Source: Neocallimastix lanati (nom. inval.)
Taxonomy: Eukaryota > Neocallimastigomycota > Neocallimastigomycetes > Neocallimastigales > Neocallimastigaceae
Assembly (NCBI GenBank): GCA_016946835.1
Contig: JACVTC010000112.1
Location: forward strand, 412,501 to 476,500
Direction: 5' to 3'
Length of the DNA stretch: 64,000 bases
Positions 1-19,600 of this stretch are shown one piece after another. Each line of letters opens with the position of its first letter. Within the stretch, counting starts at the first letter, position 1. Below the pieces are notes generated by a model. The model searched no databases, was not told the origin of the DNA, and saw only the letters and a program-made list of their open reading frames with translations. Position numbers and translations under genes: made by a program.

Positions 1-5033
<5,033 letters not shown>

Positions 5034-5101
5034 AAATGGCTGATAGTCTTTTTAAAATTTAAAATTTGAAGGATAATTATTGTTTAGATAGATGTTTTCA
5101 T

Positions 5102-5161
<60 letters not shown>

Positions 5162-6623
5162 GATAAATTAAAAACCAATTTATTTTTATAAATGAAATTT
5201 CATTGTTTAATTAATTTTATAAATATAAATTAATTATATATATATGAAATTATTATTATTATTTTTTTTTTATAAAAATAAATTTATTGTATATATATAA
5301 AAAATAATGATATTTGATATTAAATAATATAAATTGAAATTCAATTTATTTCGTAAAAATGAAATTTCATTGTTTATTTTATATTATAGATAAAATATAT
5401 ATATAAATTTTATTTAAATATTAATTATAAATAAAATAATAATAAGAAATTAGATATTATTAAAATTTGTATAAATATATCATAAATATATCCCATTGCT
5501 TATAAATCATATTTTAATTACCAGGATTCTCTACAATAGTTTTTTGAGATGAATTATTCATTGTTATTTGTTTTATTAATCTCGTTTAAAGAAATGGTTA
5601 TTATTATTATACAAATAATGATATTTCTTTTTTCTTTTTATCCCCTTTTATATATATATATATTTCTTAGTATCTTTTGTTATTATCTATCTTTTATTAT
5701 TTTTATTTTTATTTTTTATTATTTTTTTTTTTTTTGTTATATTGAATTATTGAAATTTTGAAATTTTACTAATAATTTTAAATAATTTTTAAAGCATAAA
5801 TATTATTTATATATTATTTCTATTAATTTATATTTTTTATAAAAATAATTTTTTAATATATTAAATTTTTTATTAATTTTAAAGATGATTTAAAAATAAT
5901 AATAAAAAAATTATTTTAATAATATCATTAAAACAATGTTAAAATTATTTTATTATTTATTCAATATTTATTAATTGAGGCATTTTAAATATAATTGTAT
6001 TATTTTTTATATTTTTATTATTTTTTGAAATTTTATATGTGGCTTTATAATATTATTATTTTATTTTTATTTTTATTTTTATTTTTTTATTATTAAATAA
6101 AAATTAATAAAACGTAAATAACAACCTATATTATTTAAACATATTATTCATATTAAAAAAAATTAAAAATAAATAAAAACAAAATATTAATATATAACTA
6201 ACTATCTTCCCTTTTTCCTTTTCCTTCTTTTTTTTTTTTTTTTTTTCTCTTTTTTAATTTTTATTGTTACTATTAGTTGTATTATATATATAATTCGAAT
6301 TATGATTATTGATAAATTATTCCTGAGTAGTTAGGTTAAAATATTAATTATGTTAATGTTAACACAAATTCAATATTACAAAAAGTATAAAACGATCAAA
6401 CAAAGGAAAAAAAAAATTATTTAAAAAATTTAGTTTAAAATAAGTAAAAAGTTAAACAAGTATATTAAAAATAGCTTGTAAGCATGTATATTTATGTTTC
6501 CATTATAATAAATAAATGACATTTTTTTTAATAAATAAATTATAATAAAATTACAATATAAAAAAAAAATAAATAAATAAAATAAAATAAAGAAAATATA
6601 TATATAAATATATATATATATAT

Positions 6624-6666
<43 letters not shown>

Positions 6667-6911
6667 GAAAAAAAAAAATAAAATAGAATTATGAAGAGAA
6701 AATTTAAAGTATAAAATTAAAATGTAAATAATATATCTATATTTTAATTTTTATTATTATTTTATTAATAAAGGTATCATAACTAATATAATGTATATTA
6801 TTAATCATTATATTAATTATATGTATTTAATATTTTTTATTCTTTCATTATTATTATTGTTATTTTTATTTCTAGCATTTTATTATAAATAGTTCATATA
6901 TATAAATATAT
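5034..6911. other. Intergenic between COG5 and BLOC1S2
   Basis: No supported gene. Holds an (AAT)n tract at 5104-5160 and two related copies of a short segment containing ATGAAATTTCATTGTTTA (about 5180-5215 and 5345-5380). Also homopolymer runs, including a T-run joined to an A-run at about 6626-6664. The hydrophobic open frame at 5549-5761 is AT-rich chance. Confidence 0.6.
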
Positions 6912-7223
6912 TTAATTAAAAAAGAGTCTTGAAAGTGTTTTTGGATAATGTTCATCTTAAAGTAATAAAAATAAAAATTTAATTAATAGTAACATAATAA
7001 TATATATAATATAAAATTTATACATATATTTAAATACATTTATAAATATATATATTAGTTTTATTTTTTTTTTTCATATTTATATTTAATTTTAGTATAT
7101 ACAAAATAAAAATTACCTAATGCTTTTGAATATTGATCCAATTCTTCTGTTATTTTTTCAATGTCATCTACTTGATTTTCTAATTTTGTTATTTCATTTA
7201 AATAATTTTCAATATCCATGTCT

Positions 7224-7257
<34 letters not shown>

Positions 7258-8310
7258 TGGAATAGAAAAAATAATAATATATAATATATAATATATAATA
7301 AATACCATGAAAAAAATAAAATAAATAAAAAAAAATAAACAAATAAAAAAAAAAAAGGTGAGGTTAATTTTCAATTTTATGCATATTAATTATTAATAAA
7401 TATTATTCTATTCTAATATATCTTTTATTTAATTTTTATTTTATTATTATTATTTTTTTTATCATAAACATATAAAGTTTATTACATTGTTTCTGGATAT
7501 CTGCCATTGAGGTAATAAGATCTTGAACTTTATTTGACATTTTTACACAAAATTCTTTTGATGCATTATTCATGTCACCGAATGTCTTATAGTCTTGGGA
7601 AACAGCTATATTATTATTTTTATTATTATAAATTATTTATATTTAAATAAATTAAGAATATTTTTTTCCCTACTAAAATATATACATATAAATAATCTCT
7701 TTCTATTTCTCTCTCTCTCTCTTTTTTTTTTTTTTTTTAAAAAAAAAGTAAACAATTATTTAAAATATTAAAATACTATATATATATATATTTAAATTTT
7801 AATTGTAAAAATTTTATTTATATTATCTATTTTCTTATTTATTTATTCTTTTTATCTTTTTCTTTTGTTCAGTTTTTTGTACAAAGGATTATAAATAACT
7901 GTCATTAAGTATATTTTATGAATATTATTGTATTTTTTTTTTTTAAAAGTAAAAAATTATTTAAAACATTAAATATTATATATATATTTTTAAATTTTAA
8001 TTGTAAAATTTTTATTTATATTATCTATTTTCTTATTCATTTATTTCTTTTTCTTTTTCTTTTTTTTTTTTTTGCTCAGTTTTTTTTGTACAAAAGTTTA
8101 TAAATAACTATAATTTGGTAGATTTTATGAATATTATTGAATTAAAATAGCTTAATTTTAGATTTCAAAAATCATGAATTTACTTTGCAGTTCAGTCTGG
8201 AAATATTTCATAACATTATCGAACAAATTATCTTTAACTTCATCAATAATAGTTTCTTTTTCAATATCTGTTTTTAAATTAGAATCATTTCCTTTTATTG
8301 GAGAATCCAT
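6912..8310 (-). CDS. BLOC1S2: Biogenesis of lysosome-related organelles complex 1 subunit 2
   Basis: Small coiled-coil subunit shared by BLOC-1/BORC complexes that act in endosome-lysosome trafficking. Four exons on the minus strand: 8310-8184, 7605-7486, 7221-7117 and 6955-6912, with phases agreeing, for 131 residues (human protein 142). The conserved core is seen across three exons: VSQDYKTFGDMNNASKEF, then LITSMADIQKQY, NYLNEITKLENQVDDIEK and ITEELDQYSKALDEHYPKTL. The start MDSPIKGNDS is the only upstream Met in phase. Reading through the third donor would give a different tail ending KYKYEKKK; splicing to the small last exon restores the family ending, so I prefer it. It lies head to head with SWI5 (747 bp apart) and downstream of COG5 on the same strand. 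Confidence 0.85.
7739..8140. repeat. Tandem duplication (about 200 bp x 2) in BLOC1S2 intron 1
   Basis: Two consecutive copies. The landmark AATTGTAAAA occurs at 7801 and 7999, GTACAAA at about 7879 and 8088, and TTTATGAATATTATTG at about 7916 and 8125. Copies differ mainly in homopolymer length. The repeat is wholly intronic. Confidence 0.9.
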
Positions 8311-9057
8311 TATTATTATTATTTTATTATATATTTTTATATGATATTATGTAATATTTAAAATTTTATATAACTATCTAAAAAAAATGTTTATTAATAT
8401 AAAAAAAAAAGTATTATTTATAAATTTTATTATTAAAATAAAATATATACATAATACATTATAAAATTTATAATAAATTTATTTTTTAAAAAAAAAAAAA
8501 AAAAAAATTTTTTTATTTTTGGTATAATAATTAATGATTAAATTTTAATTAAATTATGACAAATTATATTTATATATTTTAAATTTTATATAATTTTTTA
8601 TTAATGAAACATTTATTTTTATTACATTTTACTTATTTTATTACATTTAATATTTTTATTTTAATATATATATTTTAATATAATACAAACTTATCTTCAA
8701 GAAATTTTAAATTCAGAAATCTCTTTTTAATAATATTTAGAATCAATAAATCTTTTGTATAAAGTTATAATGATAGATATACCAAATAAAATAAAAAGGA
8801 TAAAAATAATAGATTAAATTTATTAACATTATATTAATTAGATATTATTTGTCATAATAATTATATTAGTTATATATTCTAATTTTTAAATTAATCATGT
8901 ACTTACTTTTTTAAATCCCAAACGAAATACAAAAAAAAAAAATCACAGGAGAATTAAAATAATAGTATAATAACTATTTTCAAAAATAGAAAAATAGTAA
9001 ATAAAACATTAATTAAAAAAGATAACTCAATAACAACTATTTATAGAAAAAGAAAGA
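8311..9057. promoter_or_regulatory. Divergent promoter region BLOC1S2 / SWI5
   Basis: The only DNA between two start codons that point apart, so it must hold both promoters. Nothing but AT-rich DNA with A/T runs is visible; no defined box can be named. Confidence 0.5.
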
Positions 9058-10514
<1,457 letters not shown>

Positions 10515-10589
10515 TTATTTAATAGATGTTAATATTATCAATAATAATAAATTCAATAAATAAACATTAAATATAAAAAATCATAAAGA

Positions 10590-10810
10590 CTTTACTAATT
10601 TAAAAGATCAAAAGGAGCAACTTAAATAATATTTATTCTGAATGACGTATATGAACTTTGAAAAAAAAAGATTTATTACTTAATAAATTTTAGTAATATA
10701 AATAAATAAATATAATAAATAAAATGAAATACAACATGAAGGAATAACATCCAAAATTATTTATTTTAAATATCATATAAATTTTGAAGATTAATTATAT
10801 TTTTTAATAA
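10590..10810 (+). pseudogene. Two decayed copies of the SWI5 last exon
   Basis: Copy 1 (about 10608-10663) reads GGAGCAACTTAAATAATATT then TATTCTGAATGACGTATATG, against GGAACAACAACTAAAAGTG and TATTCTGAATATAATATG in the live exon. Copy 2 (about 10738-10800) carries GAAGGAATAACATCCAAAA and ends AATTTTGAAGATTAATTAT, matching AATTTAGAAGATTAATTAT at the live stop codon. Both carry frame-breaking changes. They look like old tandem duplications of the gene's end. Confidence 0.7.
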
Positions 10811-13759
10811 TCAACTTCAAATTACAAAATAAGAATAATACATGAATAAACTCATAAAAATAATGAAATTTTATTATTTTTGATTGTTCTTATATTATAT
10901 CTTAACAAAATTAAAGTAATAATAATATTAACAACAGCCGTAAAAGTAATAATAATTATTATTATTATTATTATTATTGATATTATTATTGATATTAAAC
11001 TAATTATTATAAATATTAAAAAGCATATTTGTATCCCAAAAAAAAAAAAAAAAAAGTTTAATTTAATATTTCTCATTTCCACCAAATTCTTTCCTTTTTT
11101 TTTTTGTTTTTGTTTTTTTATCATTAATGTTTCTATTTTTTAATTATAAATTTATTTTATTTATTTATTAATTTAAATTACTTTAAAAAAATTTAAGAAG
11201 AAATAAAACAAACTTTTTATATTTTAAATAATATATAAAAAATTTTTCATATGAAATTTTTTTTTAAAGTACATTATAGAGTAACATTTAAAACAATATT
11301 TATTAAATAAATATATATATATAATTAAATCTATCCTTTTGAAAATATTCTATTAAATTATATCTTTTAGCTGTTTTATTATATTATTATTATTATTATA
11401 AAATTTAATACTATTTTTTTTATAGTTTATATTATTTCTAATATTAAATTAACGAAATATGAATATTAAATATGTATATATATATATAATCTTTAAAATA
11501 ACAGAAACATATATGTATTTACTTTTAAAACTAGACTATAATCATATTAGGGAGTATTATTGTTTTTATTTTGTATTAGTAAAACTTTTTTATATTAAAA
11601 CAATAATTTATTGTAGTATCATATATTTTTAATTAATGTTTTTCTATCATTATCTTTTTAATATTACTAATTTTCTAATAAAAAACTAACAAAAAACTTC
11701 GAAGAATTCTTTAATAAAAATTTTTAATATGAATAATTAATTTTAAACTACTTAATATAAGTCAAATACTTTTATTTAAATCACCTTTTTTTTTATTTTT
11801 TTTTTTTTTTTTTTTAATTTTTAAATTCTTGATATTTAATTATTTTAAACTTTATGTATTTTTTTATTTTTTATTATTTTATAAAGTTAATTATACAATA
11901 AGGACTGATTAGTTTTAACCAATGAAATACTTCCAAATATATTGACATAATATAGTTCAATATAATAATTAATATATAGCAGGTGGATTAATTCAGATTA
12001 AATATAAAATATATTATAAATGTATTGTTATATATTAATAAATGGAATATTTAATTTATGTTAATAAAAAAAATAAAAAAAAAAAAGACCCAAAAAATTT
12101 TGAGTTCAAAATTCATTGGATAAATAAGTTTAATTACATTTTAAATACAAAATGTAAATAGAGAAATACATTTAATATATTTTATTTTCATTTTACGATT
12201 TTTATTATTCATAGAGGTAAAAATTTTCATTAAAGTATCATAAATATATGATCTTTATTTAGCTAAAAAAAAAAAAAAAAAAAAAAAAACAGGCTGTCAT
12301 TAAAGAAATATAAAAAAAAGGTTTTATCATACTATTAAAATAGCAAAAATGATAGTAATAAAGAAAATAATATTAAAAAGATTCTAAAAAATTTGAATCT
12401 AATTATCTATTTTTTTATTTATTCAATTTAATAATAAAAATTAATATAAAAAAATTTTTTTAAATAATTATAATTAATATATATTAATTAATTTTTATAT
12501 ACTTATTTTTCTTTTTTCTTTACATTCTGATTATCCTAATTTTATTTTCATTTATTTTTATATTTTATATATGTAAAAATAAATAAATAAATGAATAAAT
12601 AAATAAATAAATATAATAAAAAATTATTAACTTTTTTTTTTTTTTATTTCATAAAAAAAGTAATCTTTGGTATATAAATAATTTTTATTTTTAATTTTTT
12701 AAAATTAATTATAATAGTTTTTTATAATGTCAATATAAATTTAGAAATTTTCAAATAAATAAAATAAATAATAAAACAGAAAAGGCGAATTTCAACAAGT
12801 AAATAAATAAAAACCAAATAAAATTAAAAAAAAAAATATATATTTAAAATAAATAAAAATAGAAATTAAAATTTATAAAAAAAAATATAAAATAAAATAA
12901 AAAAAATAAACGTAATAGTAGTAAAAACTTTAAAAACAAAAGAAAAAATAAGAAGGAAAAAAAAATAAATCAAAGAAATAAATTTATGAAGAAAATAAAA
13001 AAAATATATATATATATAAATAAATAAAAAGAGTAAGATTAAAATTTTTATTCTTTTTCTTATATTATAAAATAATATATAGTATACGAGGAAGTATTCA
13101 AAATAGTATAAAATTCTTAAAATCTTTTTTTTTTTTCAGTTTGTTTTTTATTTTTATTTGATTTAATTTAATATATTTTATTTTTTTTTATTTTATTTAT
13201 ATTTGCATTTTTATTCTTATGCTTATTTTTTTATAAATAGTATTTTTCGAAATATTTATAATAAAATTAAATTGAAATTTATTAAAATATCCTCAAAAAA
13301 ATAAAAATAAAAAAAATAAAAAAAATAAAAATAAATAAATATGTAAATAAAAATTAAAGATTAAAATATTAGTTCTATAGTAAATCATAATATAAGTTTA
13401 AATTTACTCAAATAAACATTTATAAATAAAAATTTGACAACTGTGAAAAAAAAATAATAATAATAATAAAATAGAAACTGTATATAATAATAATGATATA
13501 TATTATATTTATTTTTTATGTATATTTACTCAAAAAAAAAAAAAAAAAAAAAAAAAAAGAAGTAATTGCTAATCTCTTATAATATATATTTATATATTCT
13601 AATATTTTTTATTTATAGAAATAATTTTTTAATACAGAATAATAGAAAATTTTAATTAAGAAGATTAATTAAAATTTATAGAAAATAATAAAATCTTATA
13701 TAAAATTACTAGAAGTTTTTATTTCACATATTAAGAAATAAAATTTAAATTAAGTTTAT

Positions 13760-13799
<40 letters not shown>

Positions 13800-13873
13800 T
13801 AATAATAAATATACGCAAATTTCAAGAAACATAGATTATATATATATAAAGAAATAAAATAATATAGAACAAA
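10811..13873. other. Intergenic upstream of the J-protein gene
   Basis: No gene seen. Contains A-rich DNA at 12770-13020 and long A-runs at 12266-12289, 13532-13558 and 13761-13797. The promoter of the downstream gene should lie at its right end. Confidence 0.55.
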
Positions 13874-14153
13874 ATGGAAGTTAATAAGGACGAAGCTTTA
13901 AGATGTATTCAAATTTCAAAAGGACATTTTAATGATGGAAACTATGAAAAAGCTTTAAAATTTGCTAAAAAATCACTTTCTTTATATGAAACACCACAAG
14001 GGCAACAGTGGTTAAAAGAATTACAAGAAAATAAGGGTAATTCAGGAAGTACAGCAAATTCTTCCGAAGGAATTCGAAATAGAAAAAAACCAAAACCAAC
14101 TACCCGTGAAGATAGTCAACCAGGTAATCATTAGTTATATTATTAAAGCTCAA

Positions 14154-14224
<71 letters not shown>

Positions 14225-15679
14225 TTATTAAAATTTTATATGATATATATATATATATTTTTTATCCTTATTAAATATTATATTTATTAAATAATTATAA
14301 TTTGGACTTTTTTTTAAAAAAAATAAAGGACTTCAAAATAAAACATATACTAAAGAACAATTAGCTGAAGTAGAAAAAATTAAAAATTGTAAGGATTATT
14401 ATGAATTATTCAGTATTTCAAAGGATGCTTCAGATGCTGATTTAAAGAAAGCTTATAGAAAAGTAATTTTAATTATTAAATAATATTAATATTAGTCATT
14501 TGTAATAATAGTATCCTTAATAATATTTTAATAATTATAATAATAAAATAGCTTGCTCTTAAATTCCACCCAGATAAAAATTCAGCTCCAGGAGCAGATG
14601 AAGCATTTAAAGGTAAAATTATTAAAAAATAATAATAATACTAATTAAAAAATATTAATAAATATATATTTTTTTTTTCCAAATAAAAAAATTAACATTT
14701 TTATTTTTTAATTTTTCTTCTTTATGAAAATAATATTTAATTAATATAATAGTTATTGGTCATGCTTTTGCTGTTCTTAGCGATCCTGATAAAAGAAGAC
14801 AATACGACCAATTAGGTCCAGAAATGGAAAATATGCATCGAGTACCAACAGGTTCACCATATGGTGGTGGTTATGGTCGTCAAACATACTATTATGAAAA
14901 TGAAATGACTCCAGAAGAAATATTTAGAATGATGTTTGGTGATTTCGTTTTTTCAGGTAATAAATTAATTTAAATTAATATAAATAAAATAAAATAATAA
15001 TAATAAAAAACTCAAAAAAATAATAATAATAATAAAAATAGTAATAGTAATAATATTAATAATAAACTTATATATATTGTACATATATTATTCAATGAAT
15101 CAATAAATATATAAAAATATATGTACTAAATAATAATAAATTTTTTTTTTTTTCTTATTCAAAACATATGAAATTCAATAATTTTTTTTTACAGATATTC
15201 CACGTAACCAACAATTCTTCTATCAACGACAACCAAGAGCACAACGTCGACAACAACAACAAGATAGTGGAAGAAACAGTTTATTATACACTTTCTTACA
15301 AATAGTACCTTTACTTCTTCTTCTTTTAATTTCTATATCTTCATTCACAAGTCCAAAATATCCTAAGTATTCTTTCAATCCATCACGACAATACTCTCAA
15401 GAAGCAAAGACCTATCAACATAATATTCCATATTATTATAATCCATCAGATTATTCATTCAATAATCAAAAACAATTCAAAAAATTTGAAGATTCTATTG
15501 AAGAAGAATACTTTAACGATTTAATAAGAAAATGTGAATTAGAAAAAAGAAGGAAAATGGCTAAAATTAATAATGCTAGAGGATTTTTCTCTTATAACAA
15601 AGAGGCTTATGAAAAAGCTCAAAAAATGAGATTATATAATTGTGAAAAACTTCATGAATATAATTATAATTATTACTAA
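13874..15679 (+). CDS. DNAJB12/DNAJB14-like ER membrane J-protein (Hlj1 type)
   Basis: Hsp40 co-chaperone that would recruit Hsp70 to the ER membrane for protein quality control. Five exons: 13874-14123, 14329-14462, 14552-14612, 14753-14956 and 15195-15679, 377 residues. Order of parts: an N-terminal helical segment (MEVNKDEALRCIQISKGHF, the pattern shared by B12/B14 proteins); a J-domain from about residue 100 (KDYYELFSISKDASDADLKK) with the HPD motif at 134-136 (LALKFHPDKN); a Gly/Tyr-rich stretch; MTPEEIFRMMFGDFVFS; one membrane segment at about 246-266 (FLQIVPLLLLLLISISSF); and a lumenal C-terminal DUF1977-like part with YSFNPSRQYSQEAKTYQHN. Length matches the family. It is convergent with RRP5 downstream. 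Start chosen as the first Met, with the conserved N-terminus directly after it. Confidence 0.95.
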
Positions 15680-15967
15680 GATTCCTATTTTATTAAAATA
15701 ATTTAAAATAAATAATAATAATAATAATAATAAATAAAATAAAATAAAATAAAATAAATAATAATATAAAGTAATAATATTAATAATTTTTGATTAACTT
15801 TCTTTAAAGTTTTAATAAATTTAAAAAAACAATTAGTAAAAAATTTTTACAATATATATAAAAATAAAAAAAATTTTTTTAATTAATTAAATAATTATAT
15901 ATATAAAAAATAAATAAATAAATAAATAAAAATACAATAAAATAAAAACAAAAATAAAATAATAAAA

Positions 15968-15998
<31 letters not shown>

Positions 15999-16084
15999 AT
16001 AATTTATATAATTAATAAGTATATAATTAATAAAAAAAAAAAAAAAAAATTAAACAAAAATTAAATAAAAACTGTTAAAGGCCC

Positions 16085-16138
<54 letters not shown>

Positions 16139-16350
16139 ATTATATGATAATATTTATTTATTTATTCAATTCTATTAGAAAAAAAAAATTTTTTTTTTTT
16201 TTTAAATAATTTAATATGATATAATAATAAGAAAAAAAAAATTATATTATTATTATTATTATTTTATTTATTATTAAGATAACGAAAAAAAAAATGTTTA
16301 TTTAAAAATAATAATAATAATAATAAATTAAAGTAAAATTTGATAAAACT

Positions 16351-16385
<35 letters not shown>

Positions 16386-16641
16386 CTAGATGATCATGAT
16401 TTTATATTATACATATTGAATAAAAAATATATATATATATTTTTTTAGATATTAACTATTCTTTTTTCTTATATCTAGATAACACTAATTAAAAATATTG
16501 AATTAAAAATTTAAAATACTTAAAAATTTAAAATTTATAAAAAAAAAAGATTTTTTATATAATTAATATGATATAAATAATTTATACTAAAAATAAAAAT
16601 AATGGAATAAATTTAATAATAAATGAAAGAAATCATTAAAT
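15680..16641. other. Convergent intergenic between J-protein gene and RRP5
   Basis: Only AT-rich 3' flanks: a T-run of nearly 50 bp at 16088-16134, another at 16356-16385, and (TA)n. No gene or RNA seen. Confidence 0.6.
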
Positions 16642-19600
16642 TTATTGTAAAGTTTGAATGTATTCTAAGGCTGCATTTTTAACATGGGCAATAGACTCTT
16701 CATCACCATGCTTCTTTTCATATTCAAGATAACGTTTAAAGAAGAACTTCATTTTCTTAGAGGAGAATTTCATATGAATAACTCTTTCGAATAAACGTCT
16801 ATTTTATTATATATATATAATTTAATGTGGTAAAAATAATAATAATAATAATAATAATAAATATATATATATACAAAAGTTAATGCATTGATAATTAATA
16901 TATAAATAATAAAAAATAATTTATTTTTATTAAGATAAAATGTTTTAATAAATTTTGATGTCTATATCAATATATATATTGATATATATACCAAATAATT
17001 TTTTACATATATATATAAAATATAAATATATATATATGATAAAAAAAATTATATATATATATATATATACTATACCTAATTAAGTTCTGATCTCCTTGTC
17101 TGATTTCCATATCTAAATAGATTGACCATAAATCAACACGTTTTGGATAACTACTCATAATACCTTCAAAAATAGTACGACCACGTTCTGGTTCACCATA
17201 ACGGAATTCCATTTGTGCAAATTTACAAATGGTTTTAATATGTTTACGCTTAGCAAGACTTTGTAAGGAACGTTGTAATATCTTTCTACATTCGGCTATA
17301 TTATTCCTCTTAAGATAGAATAAACCACATTGACACCAAATCTTACTACTTTCACGGAAACGTTTAATCATGGTTTGGTATAATTGTTCTGCTAAATCAT
17401 ATTTTTCTGATCTTTCATAAATTTTAACTAATTGCATATAAATATCTTTAGGTTCACAGAGGGTAACGGCTCTTTCGAATACCTTTAATAAAGATTCTTG
17501 AGTACCATAACTATTTTCTAAATTCATATAGGCTATCCAAATATTCATTTTTTCTTGTTCTTCACGATAATTAATGGTCTTTAAGGCACGTTCTGCAATT
17601 TGTCTTGCCTTTTCAACTTCTGCCATATGTAATTGGAATGCCATATATTTAATCCAAATATATGAACTATTAGGAGAACCTAATAATAATCTTTCAAAAT
17701 CATCAGCCATTTCTGGTAATTTATCATTTTCTAATATCATCTTTTCTTGTTCACGAATCTTTTCTTCACGTTCAAGCTTTTCACGCTTCTTAGCTCTCTT
17801 GGACTTTTTAGTAGTATCAGCCTTGGCTGCATCATCATCTTCTTCATCATCATTATCAGAATCATCATCACTCATATCTAATCTTTCATTATCAGAATCA
17901 TCATCATCATCCCATCTTTGACTAATTTCTAATTCTGGAGCATTTAATATACTCTTGGGTGCATTATCAATAGTCGTTTCCTTAGCATCAACTTCCATTT
18001 CATCATCCTCATCTTCATCATCATCATCGTCATCTTCTTCTTCTTCATCATCATCATTTTCTTCTTCATCATCATCTTCATTATTTTCAACATCTTTCAT
18101 TTCTTCTTCATTATCTTCAACATCTTCTTCCATTTCATTATCTTCATCACTATCATTATCATCTACAAAGTAGGAAGCCTTTAAACTAAAGGATACACGC
18201 TTCTTTTCTAAATCAACCTTTGTAATATAGGCCTTAACCTTATCACCAACAGAGTATAACTTTGTAATATCTTTAACAGAGGTATCACTAAGTTCAGCCT
18301 TATGACAAAGACCACTAATGTTACTATTATCTATACGAATAAAGACACCAAAATCTTCAATACCCTTAATAACACCAGTAACCTTTTGACCTTTACTTAA
18401 ATCTGACCATTGAATAACCTTCTTAGCAGTTTCTGGACTAACAATGGATTCCTTTAAGGTTAATTCAACCCTCTTATTTGGTTTATCAATACTAATAACT
18501 CTACCCTTAACTAATTGACCAACGGAGACAAGAGTCTTCCATTCCTTAACATAAAGATCAGAAAGTTCAGCAATCTTAACACGAGCATCTAAATGACTAC
18601 TTAAAGTAATAAAACAACCCTTATCACTAACAAGCTTAATGTAACCATAGACAACCATATCTTCCTTAATATCATCAAAGGTTTGAATATCTGGAGCAGC
18701 ATTCTTGTCTTCACATTTTTCTTGGTTAATTCTTGATTTTCTTAAGGATAAGTCAACTTGTTTATTATTTTTATCAACATTTAAAACATAGGTAGAAACA
18801 ACTTGACCAACCTTAAAGTCTTTGGTTGGATTCTTTTCAAATACATCCTTAATATCAGTAATGTAGGCACGTCCAATTAAACCTTTATTAATTCTAATAT
18901 TAATACCCTTATTTTCATTAACCTTTATAATCTTACCCATTAAAATATCACCTGGCTTAACATTATCGATTGTTTTAACTTCTTTTTTACCATTAACGGC
19001 ATCTCTTAAGGAAATATCAAGTAATCCTTTCTTAACGTTTTTATTTAAAATATAACATGGGTAAATTTGACCTTCTAAGAAATTACTCTTGAAATTTTCA
19101 ACAATCTTTGGATCATTGGATAATTCGGATAAAACAACTCTTCCGAGTAATTGTGGACCAACATACATCCAAACGGCATTGTCCGTAACATTAGAGACAG
19201 CACCAAGAAGAACAGAGTCAACCTTAACATCATCAATACTAAGAATTGGAGTTCCCATAATATTTGGTTCTAATGTCATACGACTTGGTTTAACACTTAA
19301 TTCAACAGTAGTTTGTGAAATTGGGTTACGATGAGTAAGTGGAAGATATTTGTATCCCTTAGAATTAAAGACACCAATTACACGGCAAGTAATAATTTGA
19401 CCAGCTTTGTAGTCAGCTAAAGGCTTACTCTTATCTTTAACATCCTCTAATTTATCAAAGACTTCAGTGATATGAATACGGCCCTTTAAGTTTGAACCAA
19501 GAGTAACATTAATTTGAGTCTTTTTAACACCCTTAATTCTACCTTTAACTTCTCTTCCGGGAATAAGATCTTCTAAGGCAGTAATACTTTTATCAATTGG

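Noticed and set aside
17574-18173. Ser-rich frames opposite RRP5
   Set aside because: Mirror of the Asp/Glu-rich RRP5 linker (GAT/GAA read as ATC/TTC); no independent support.
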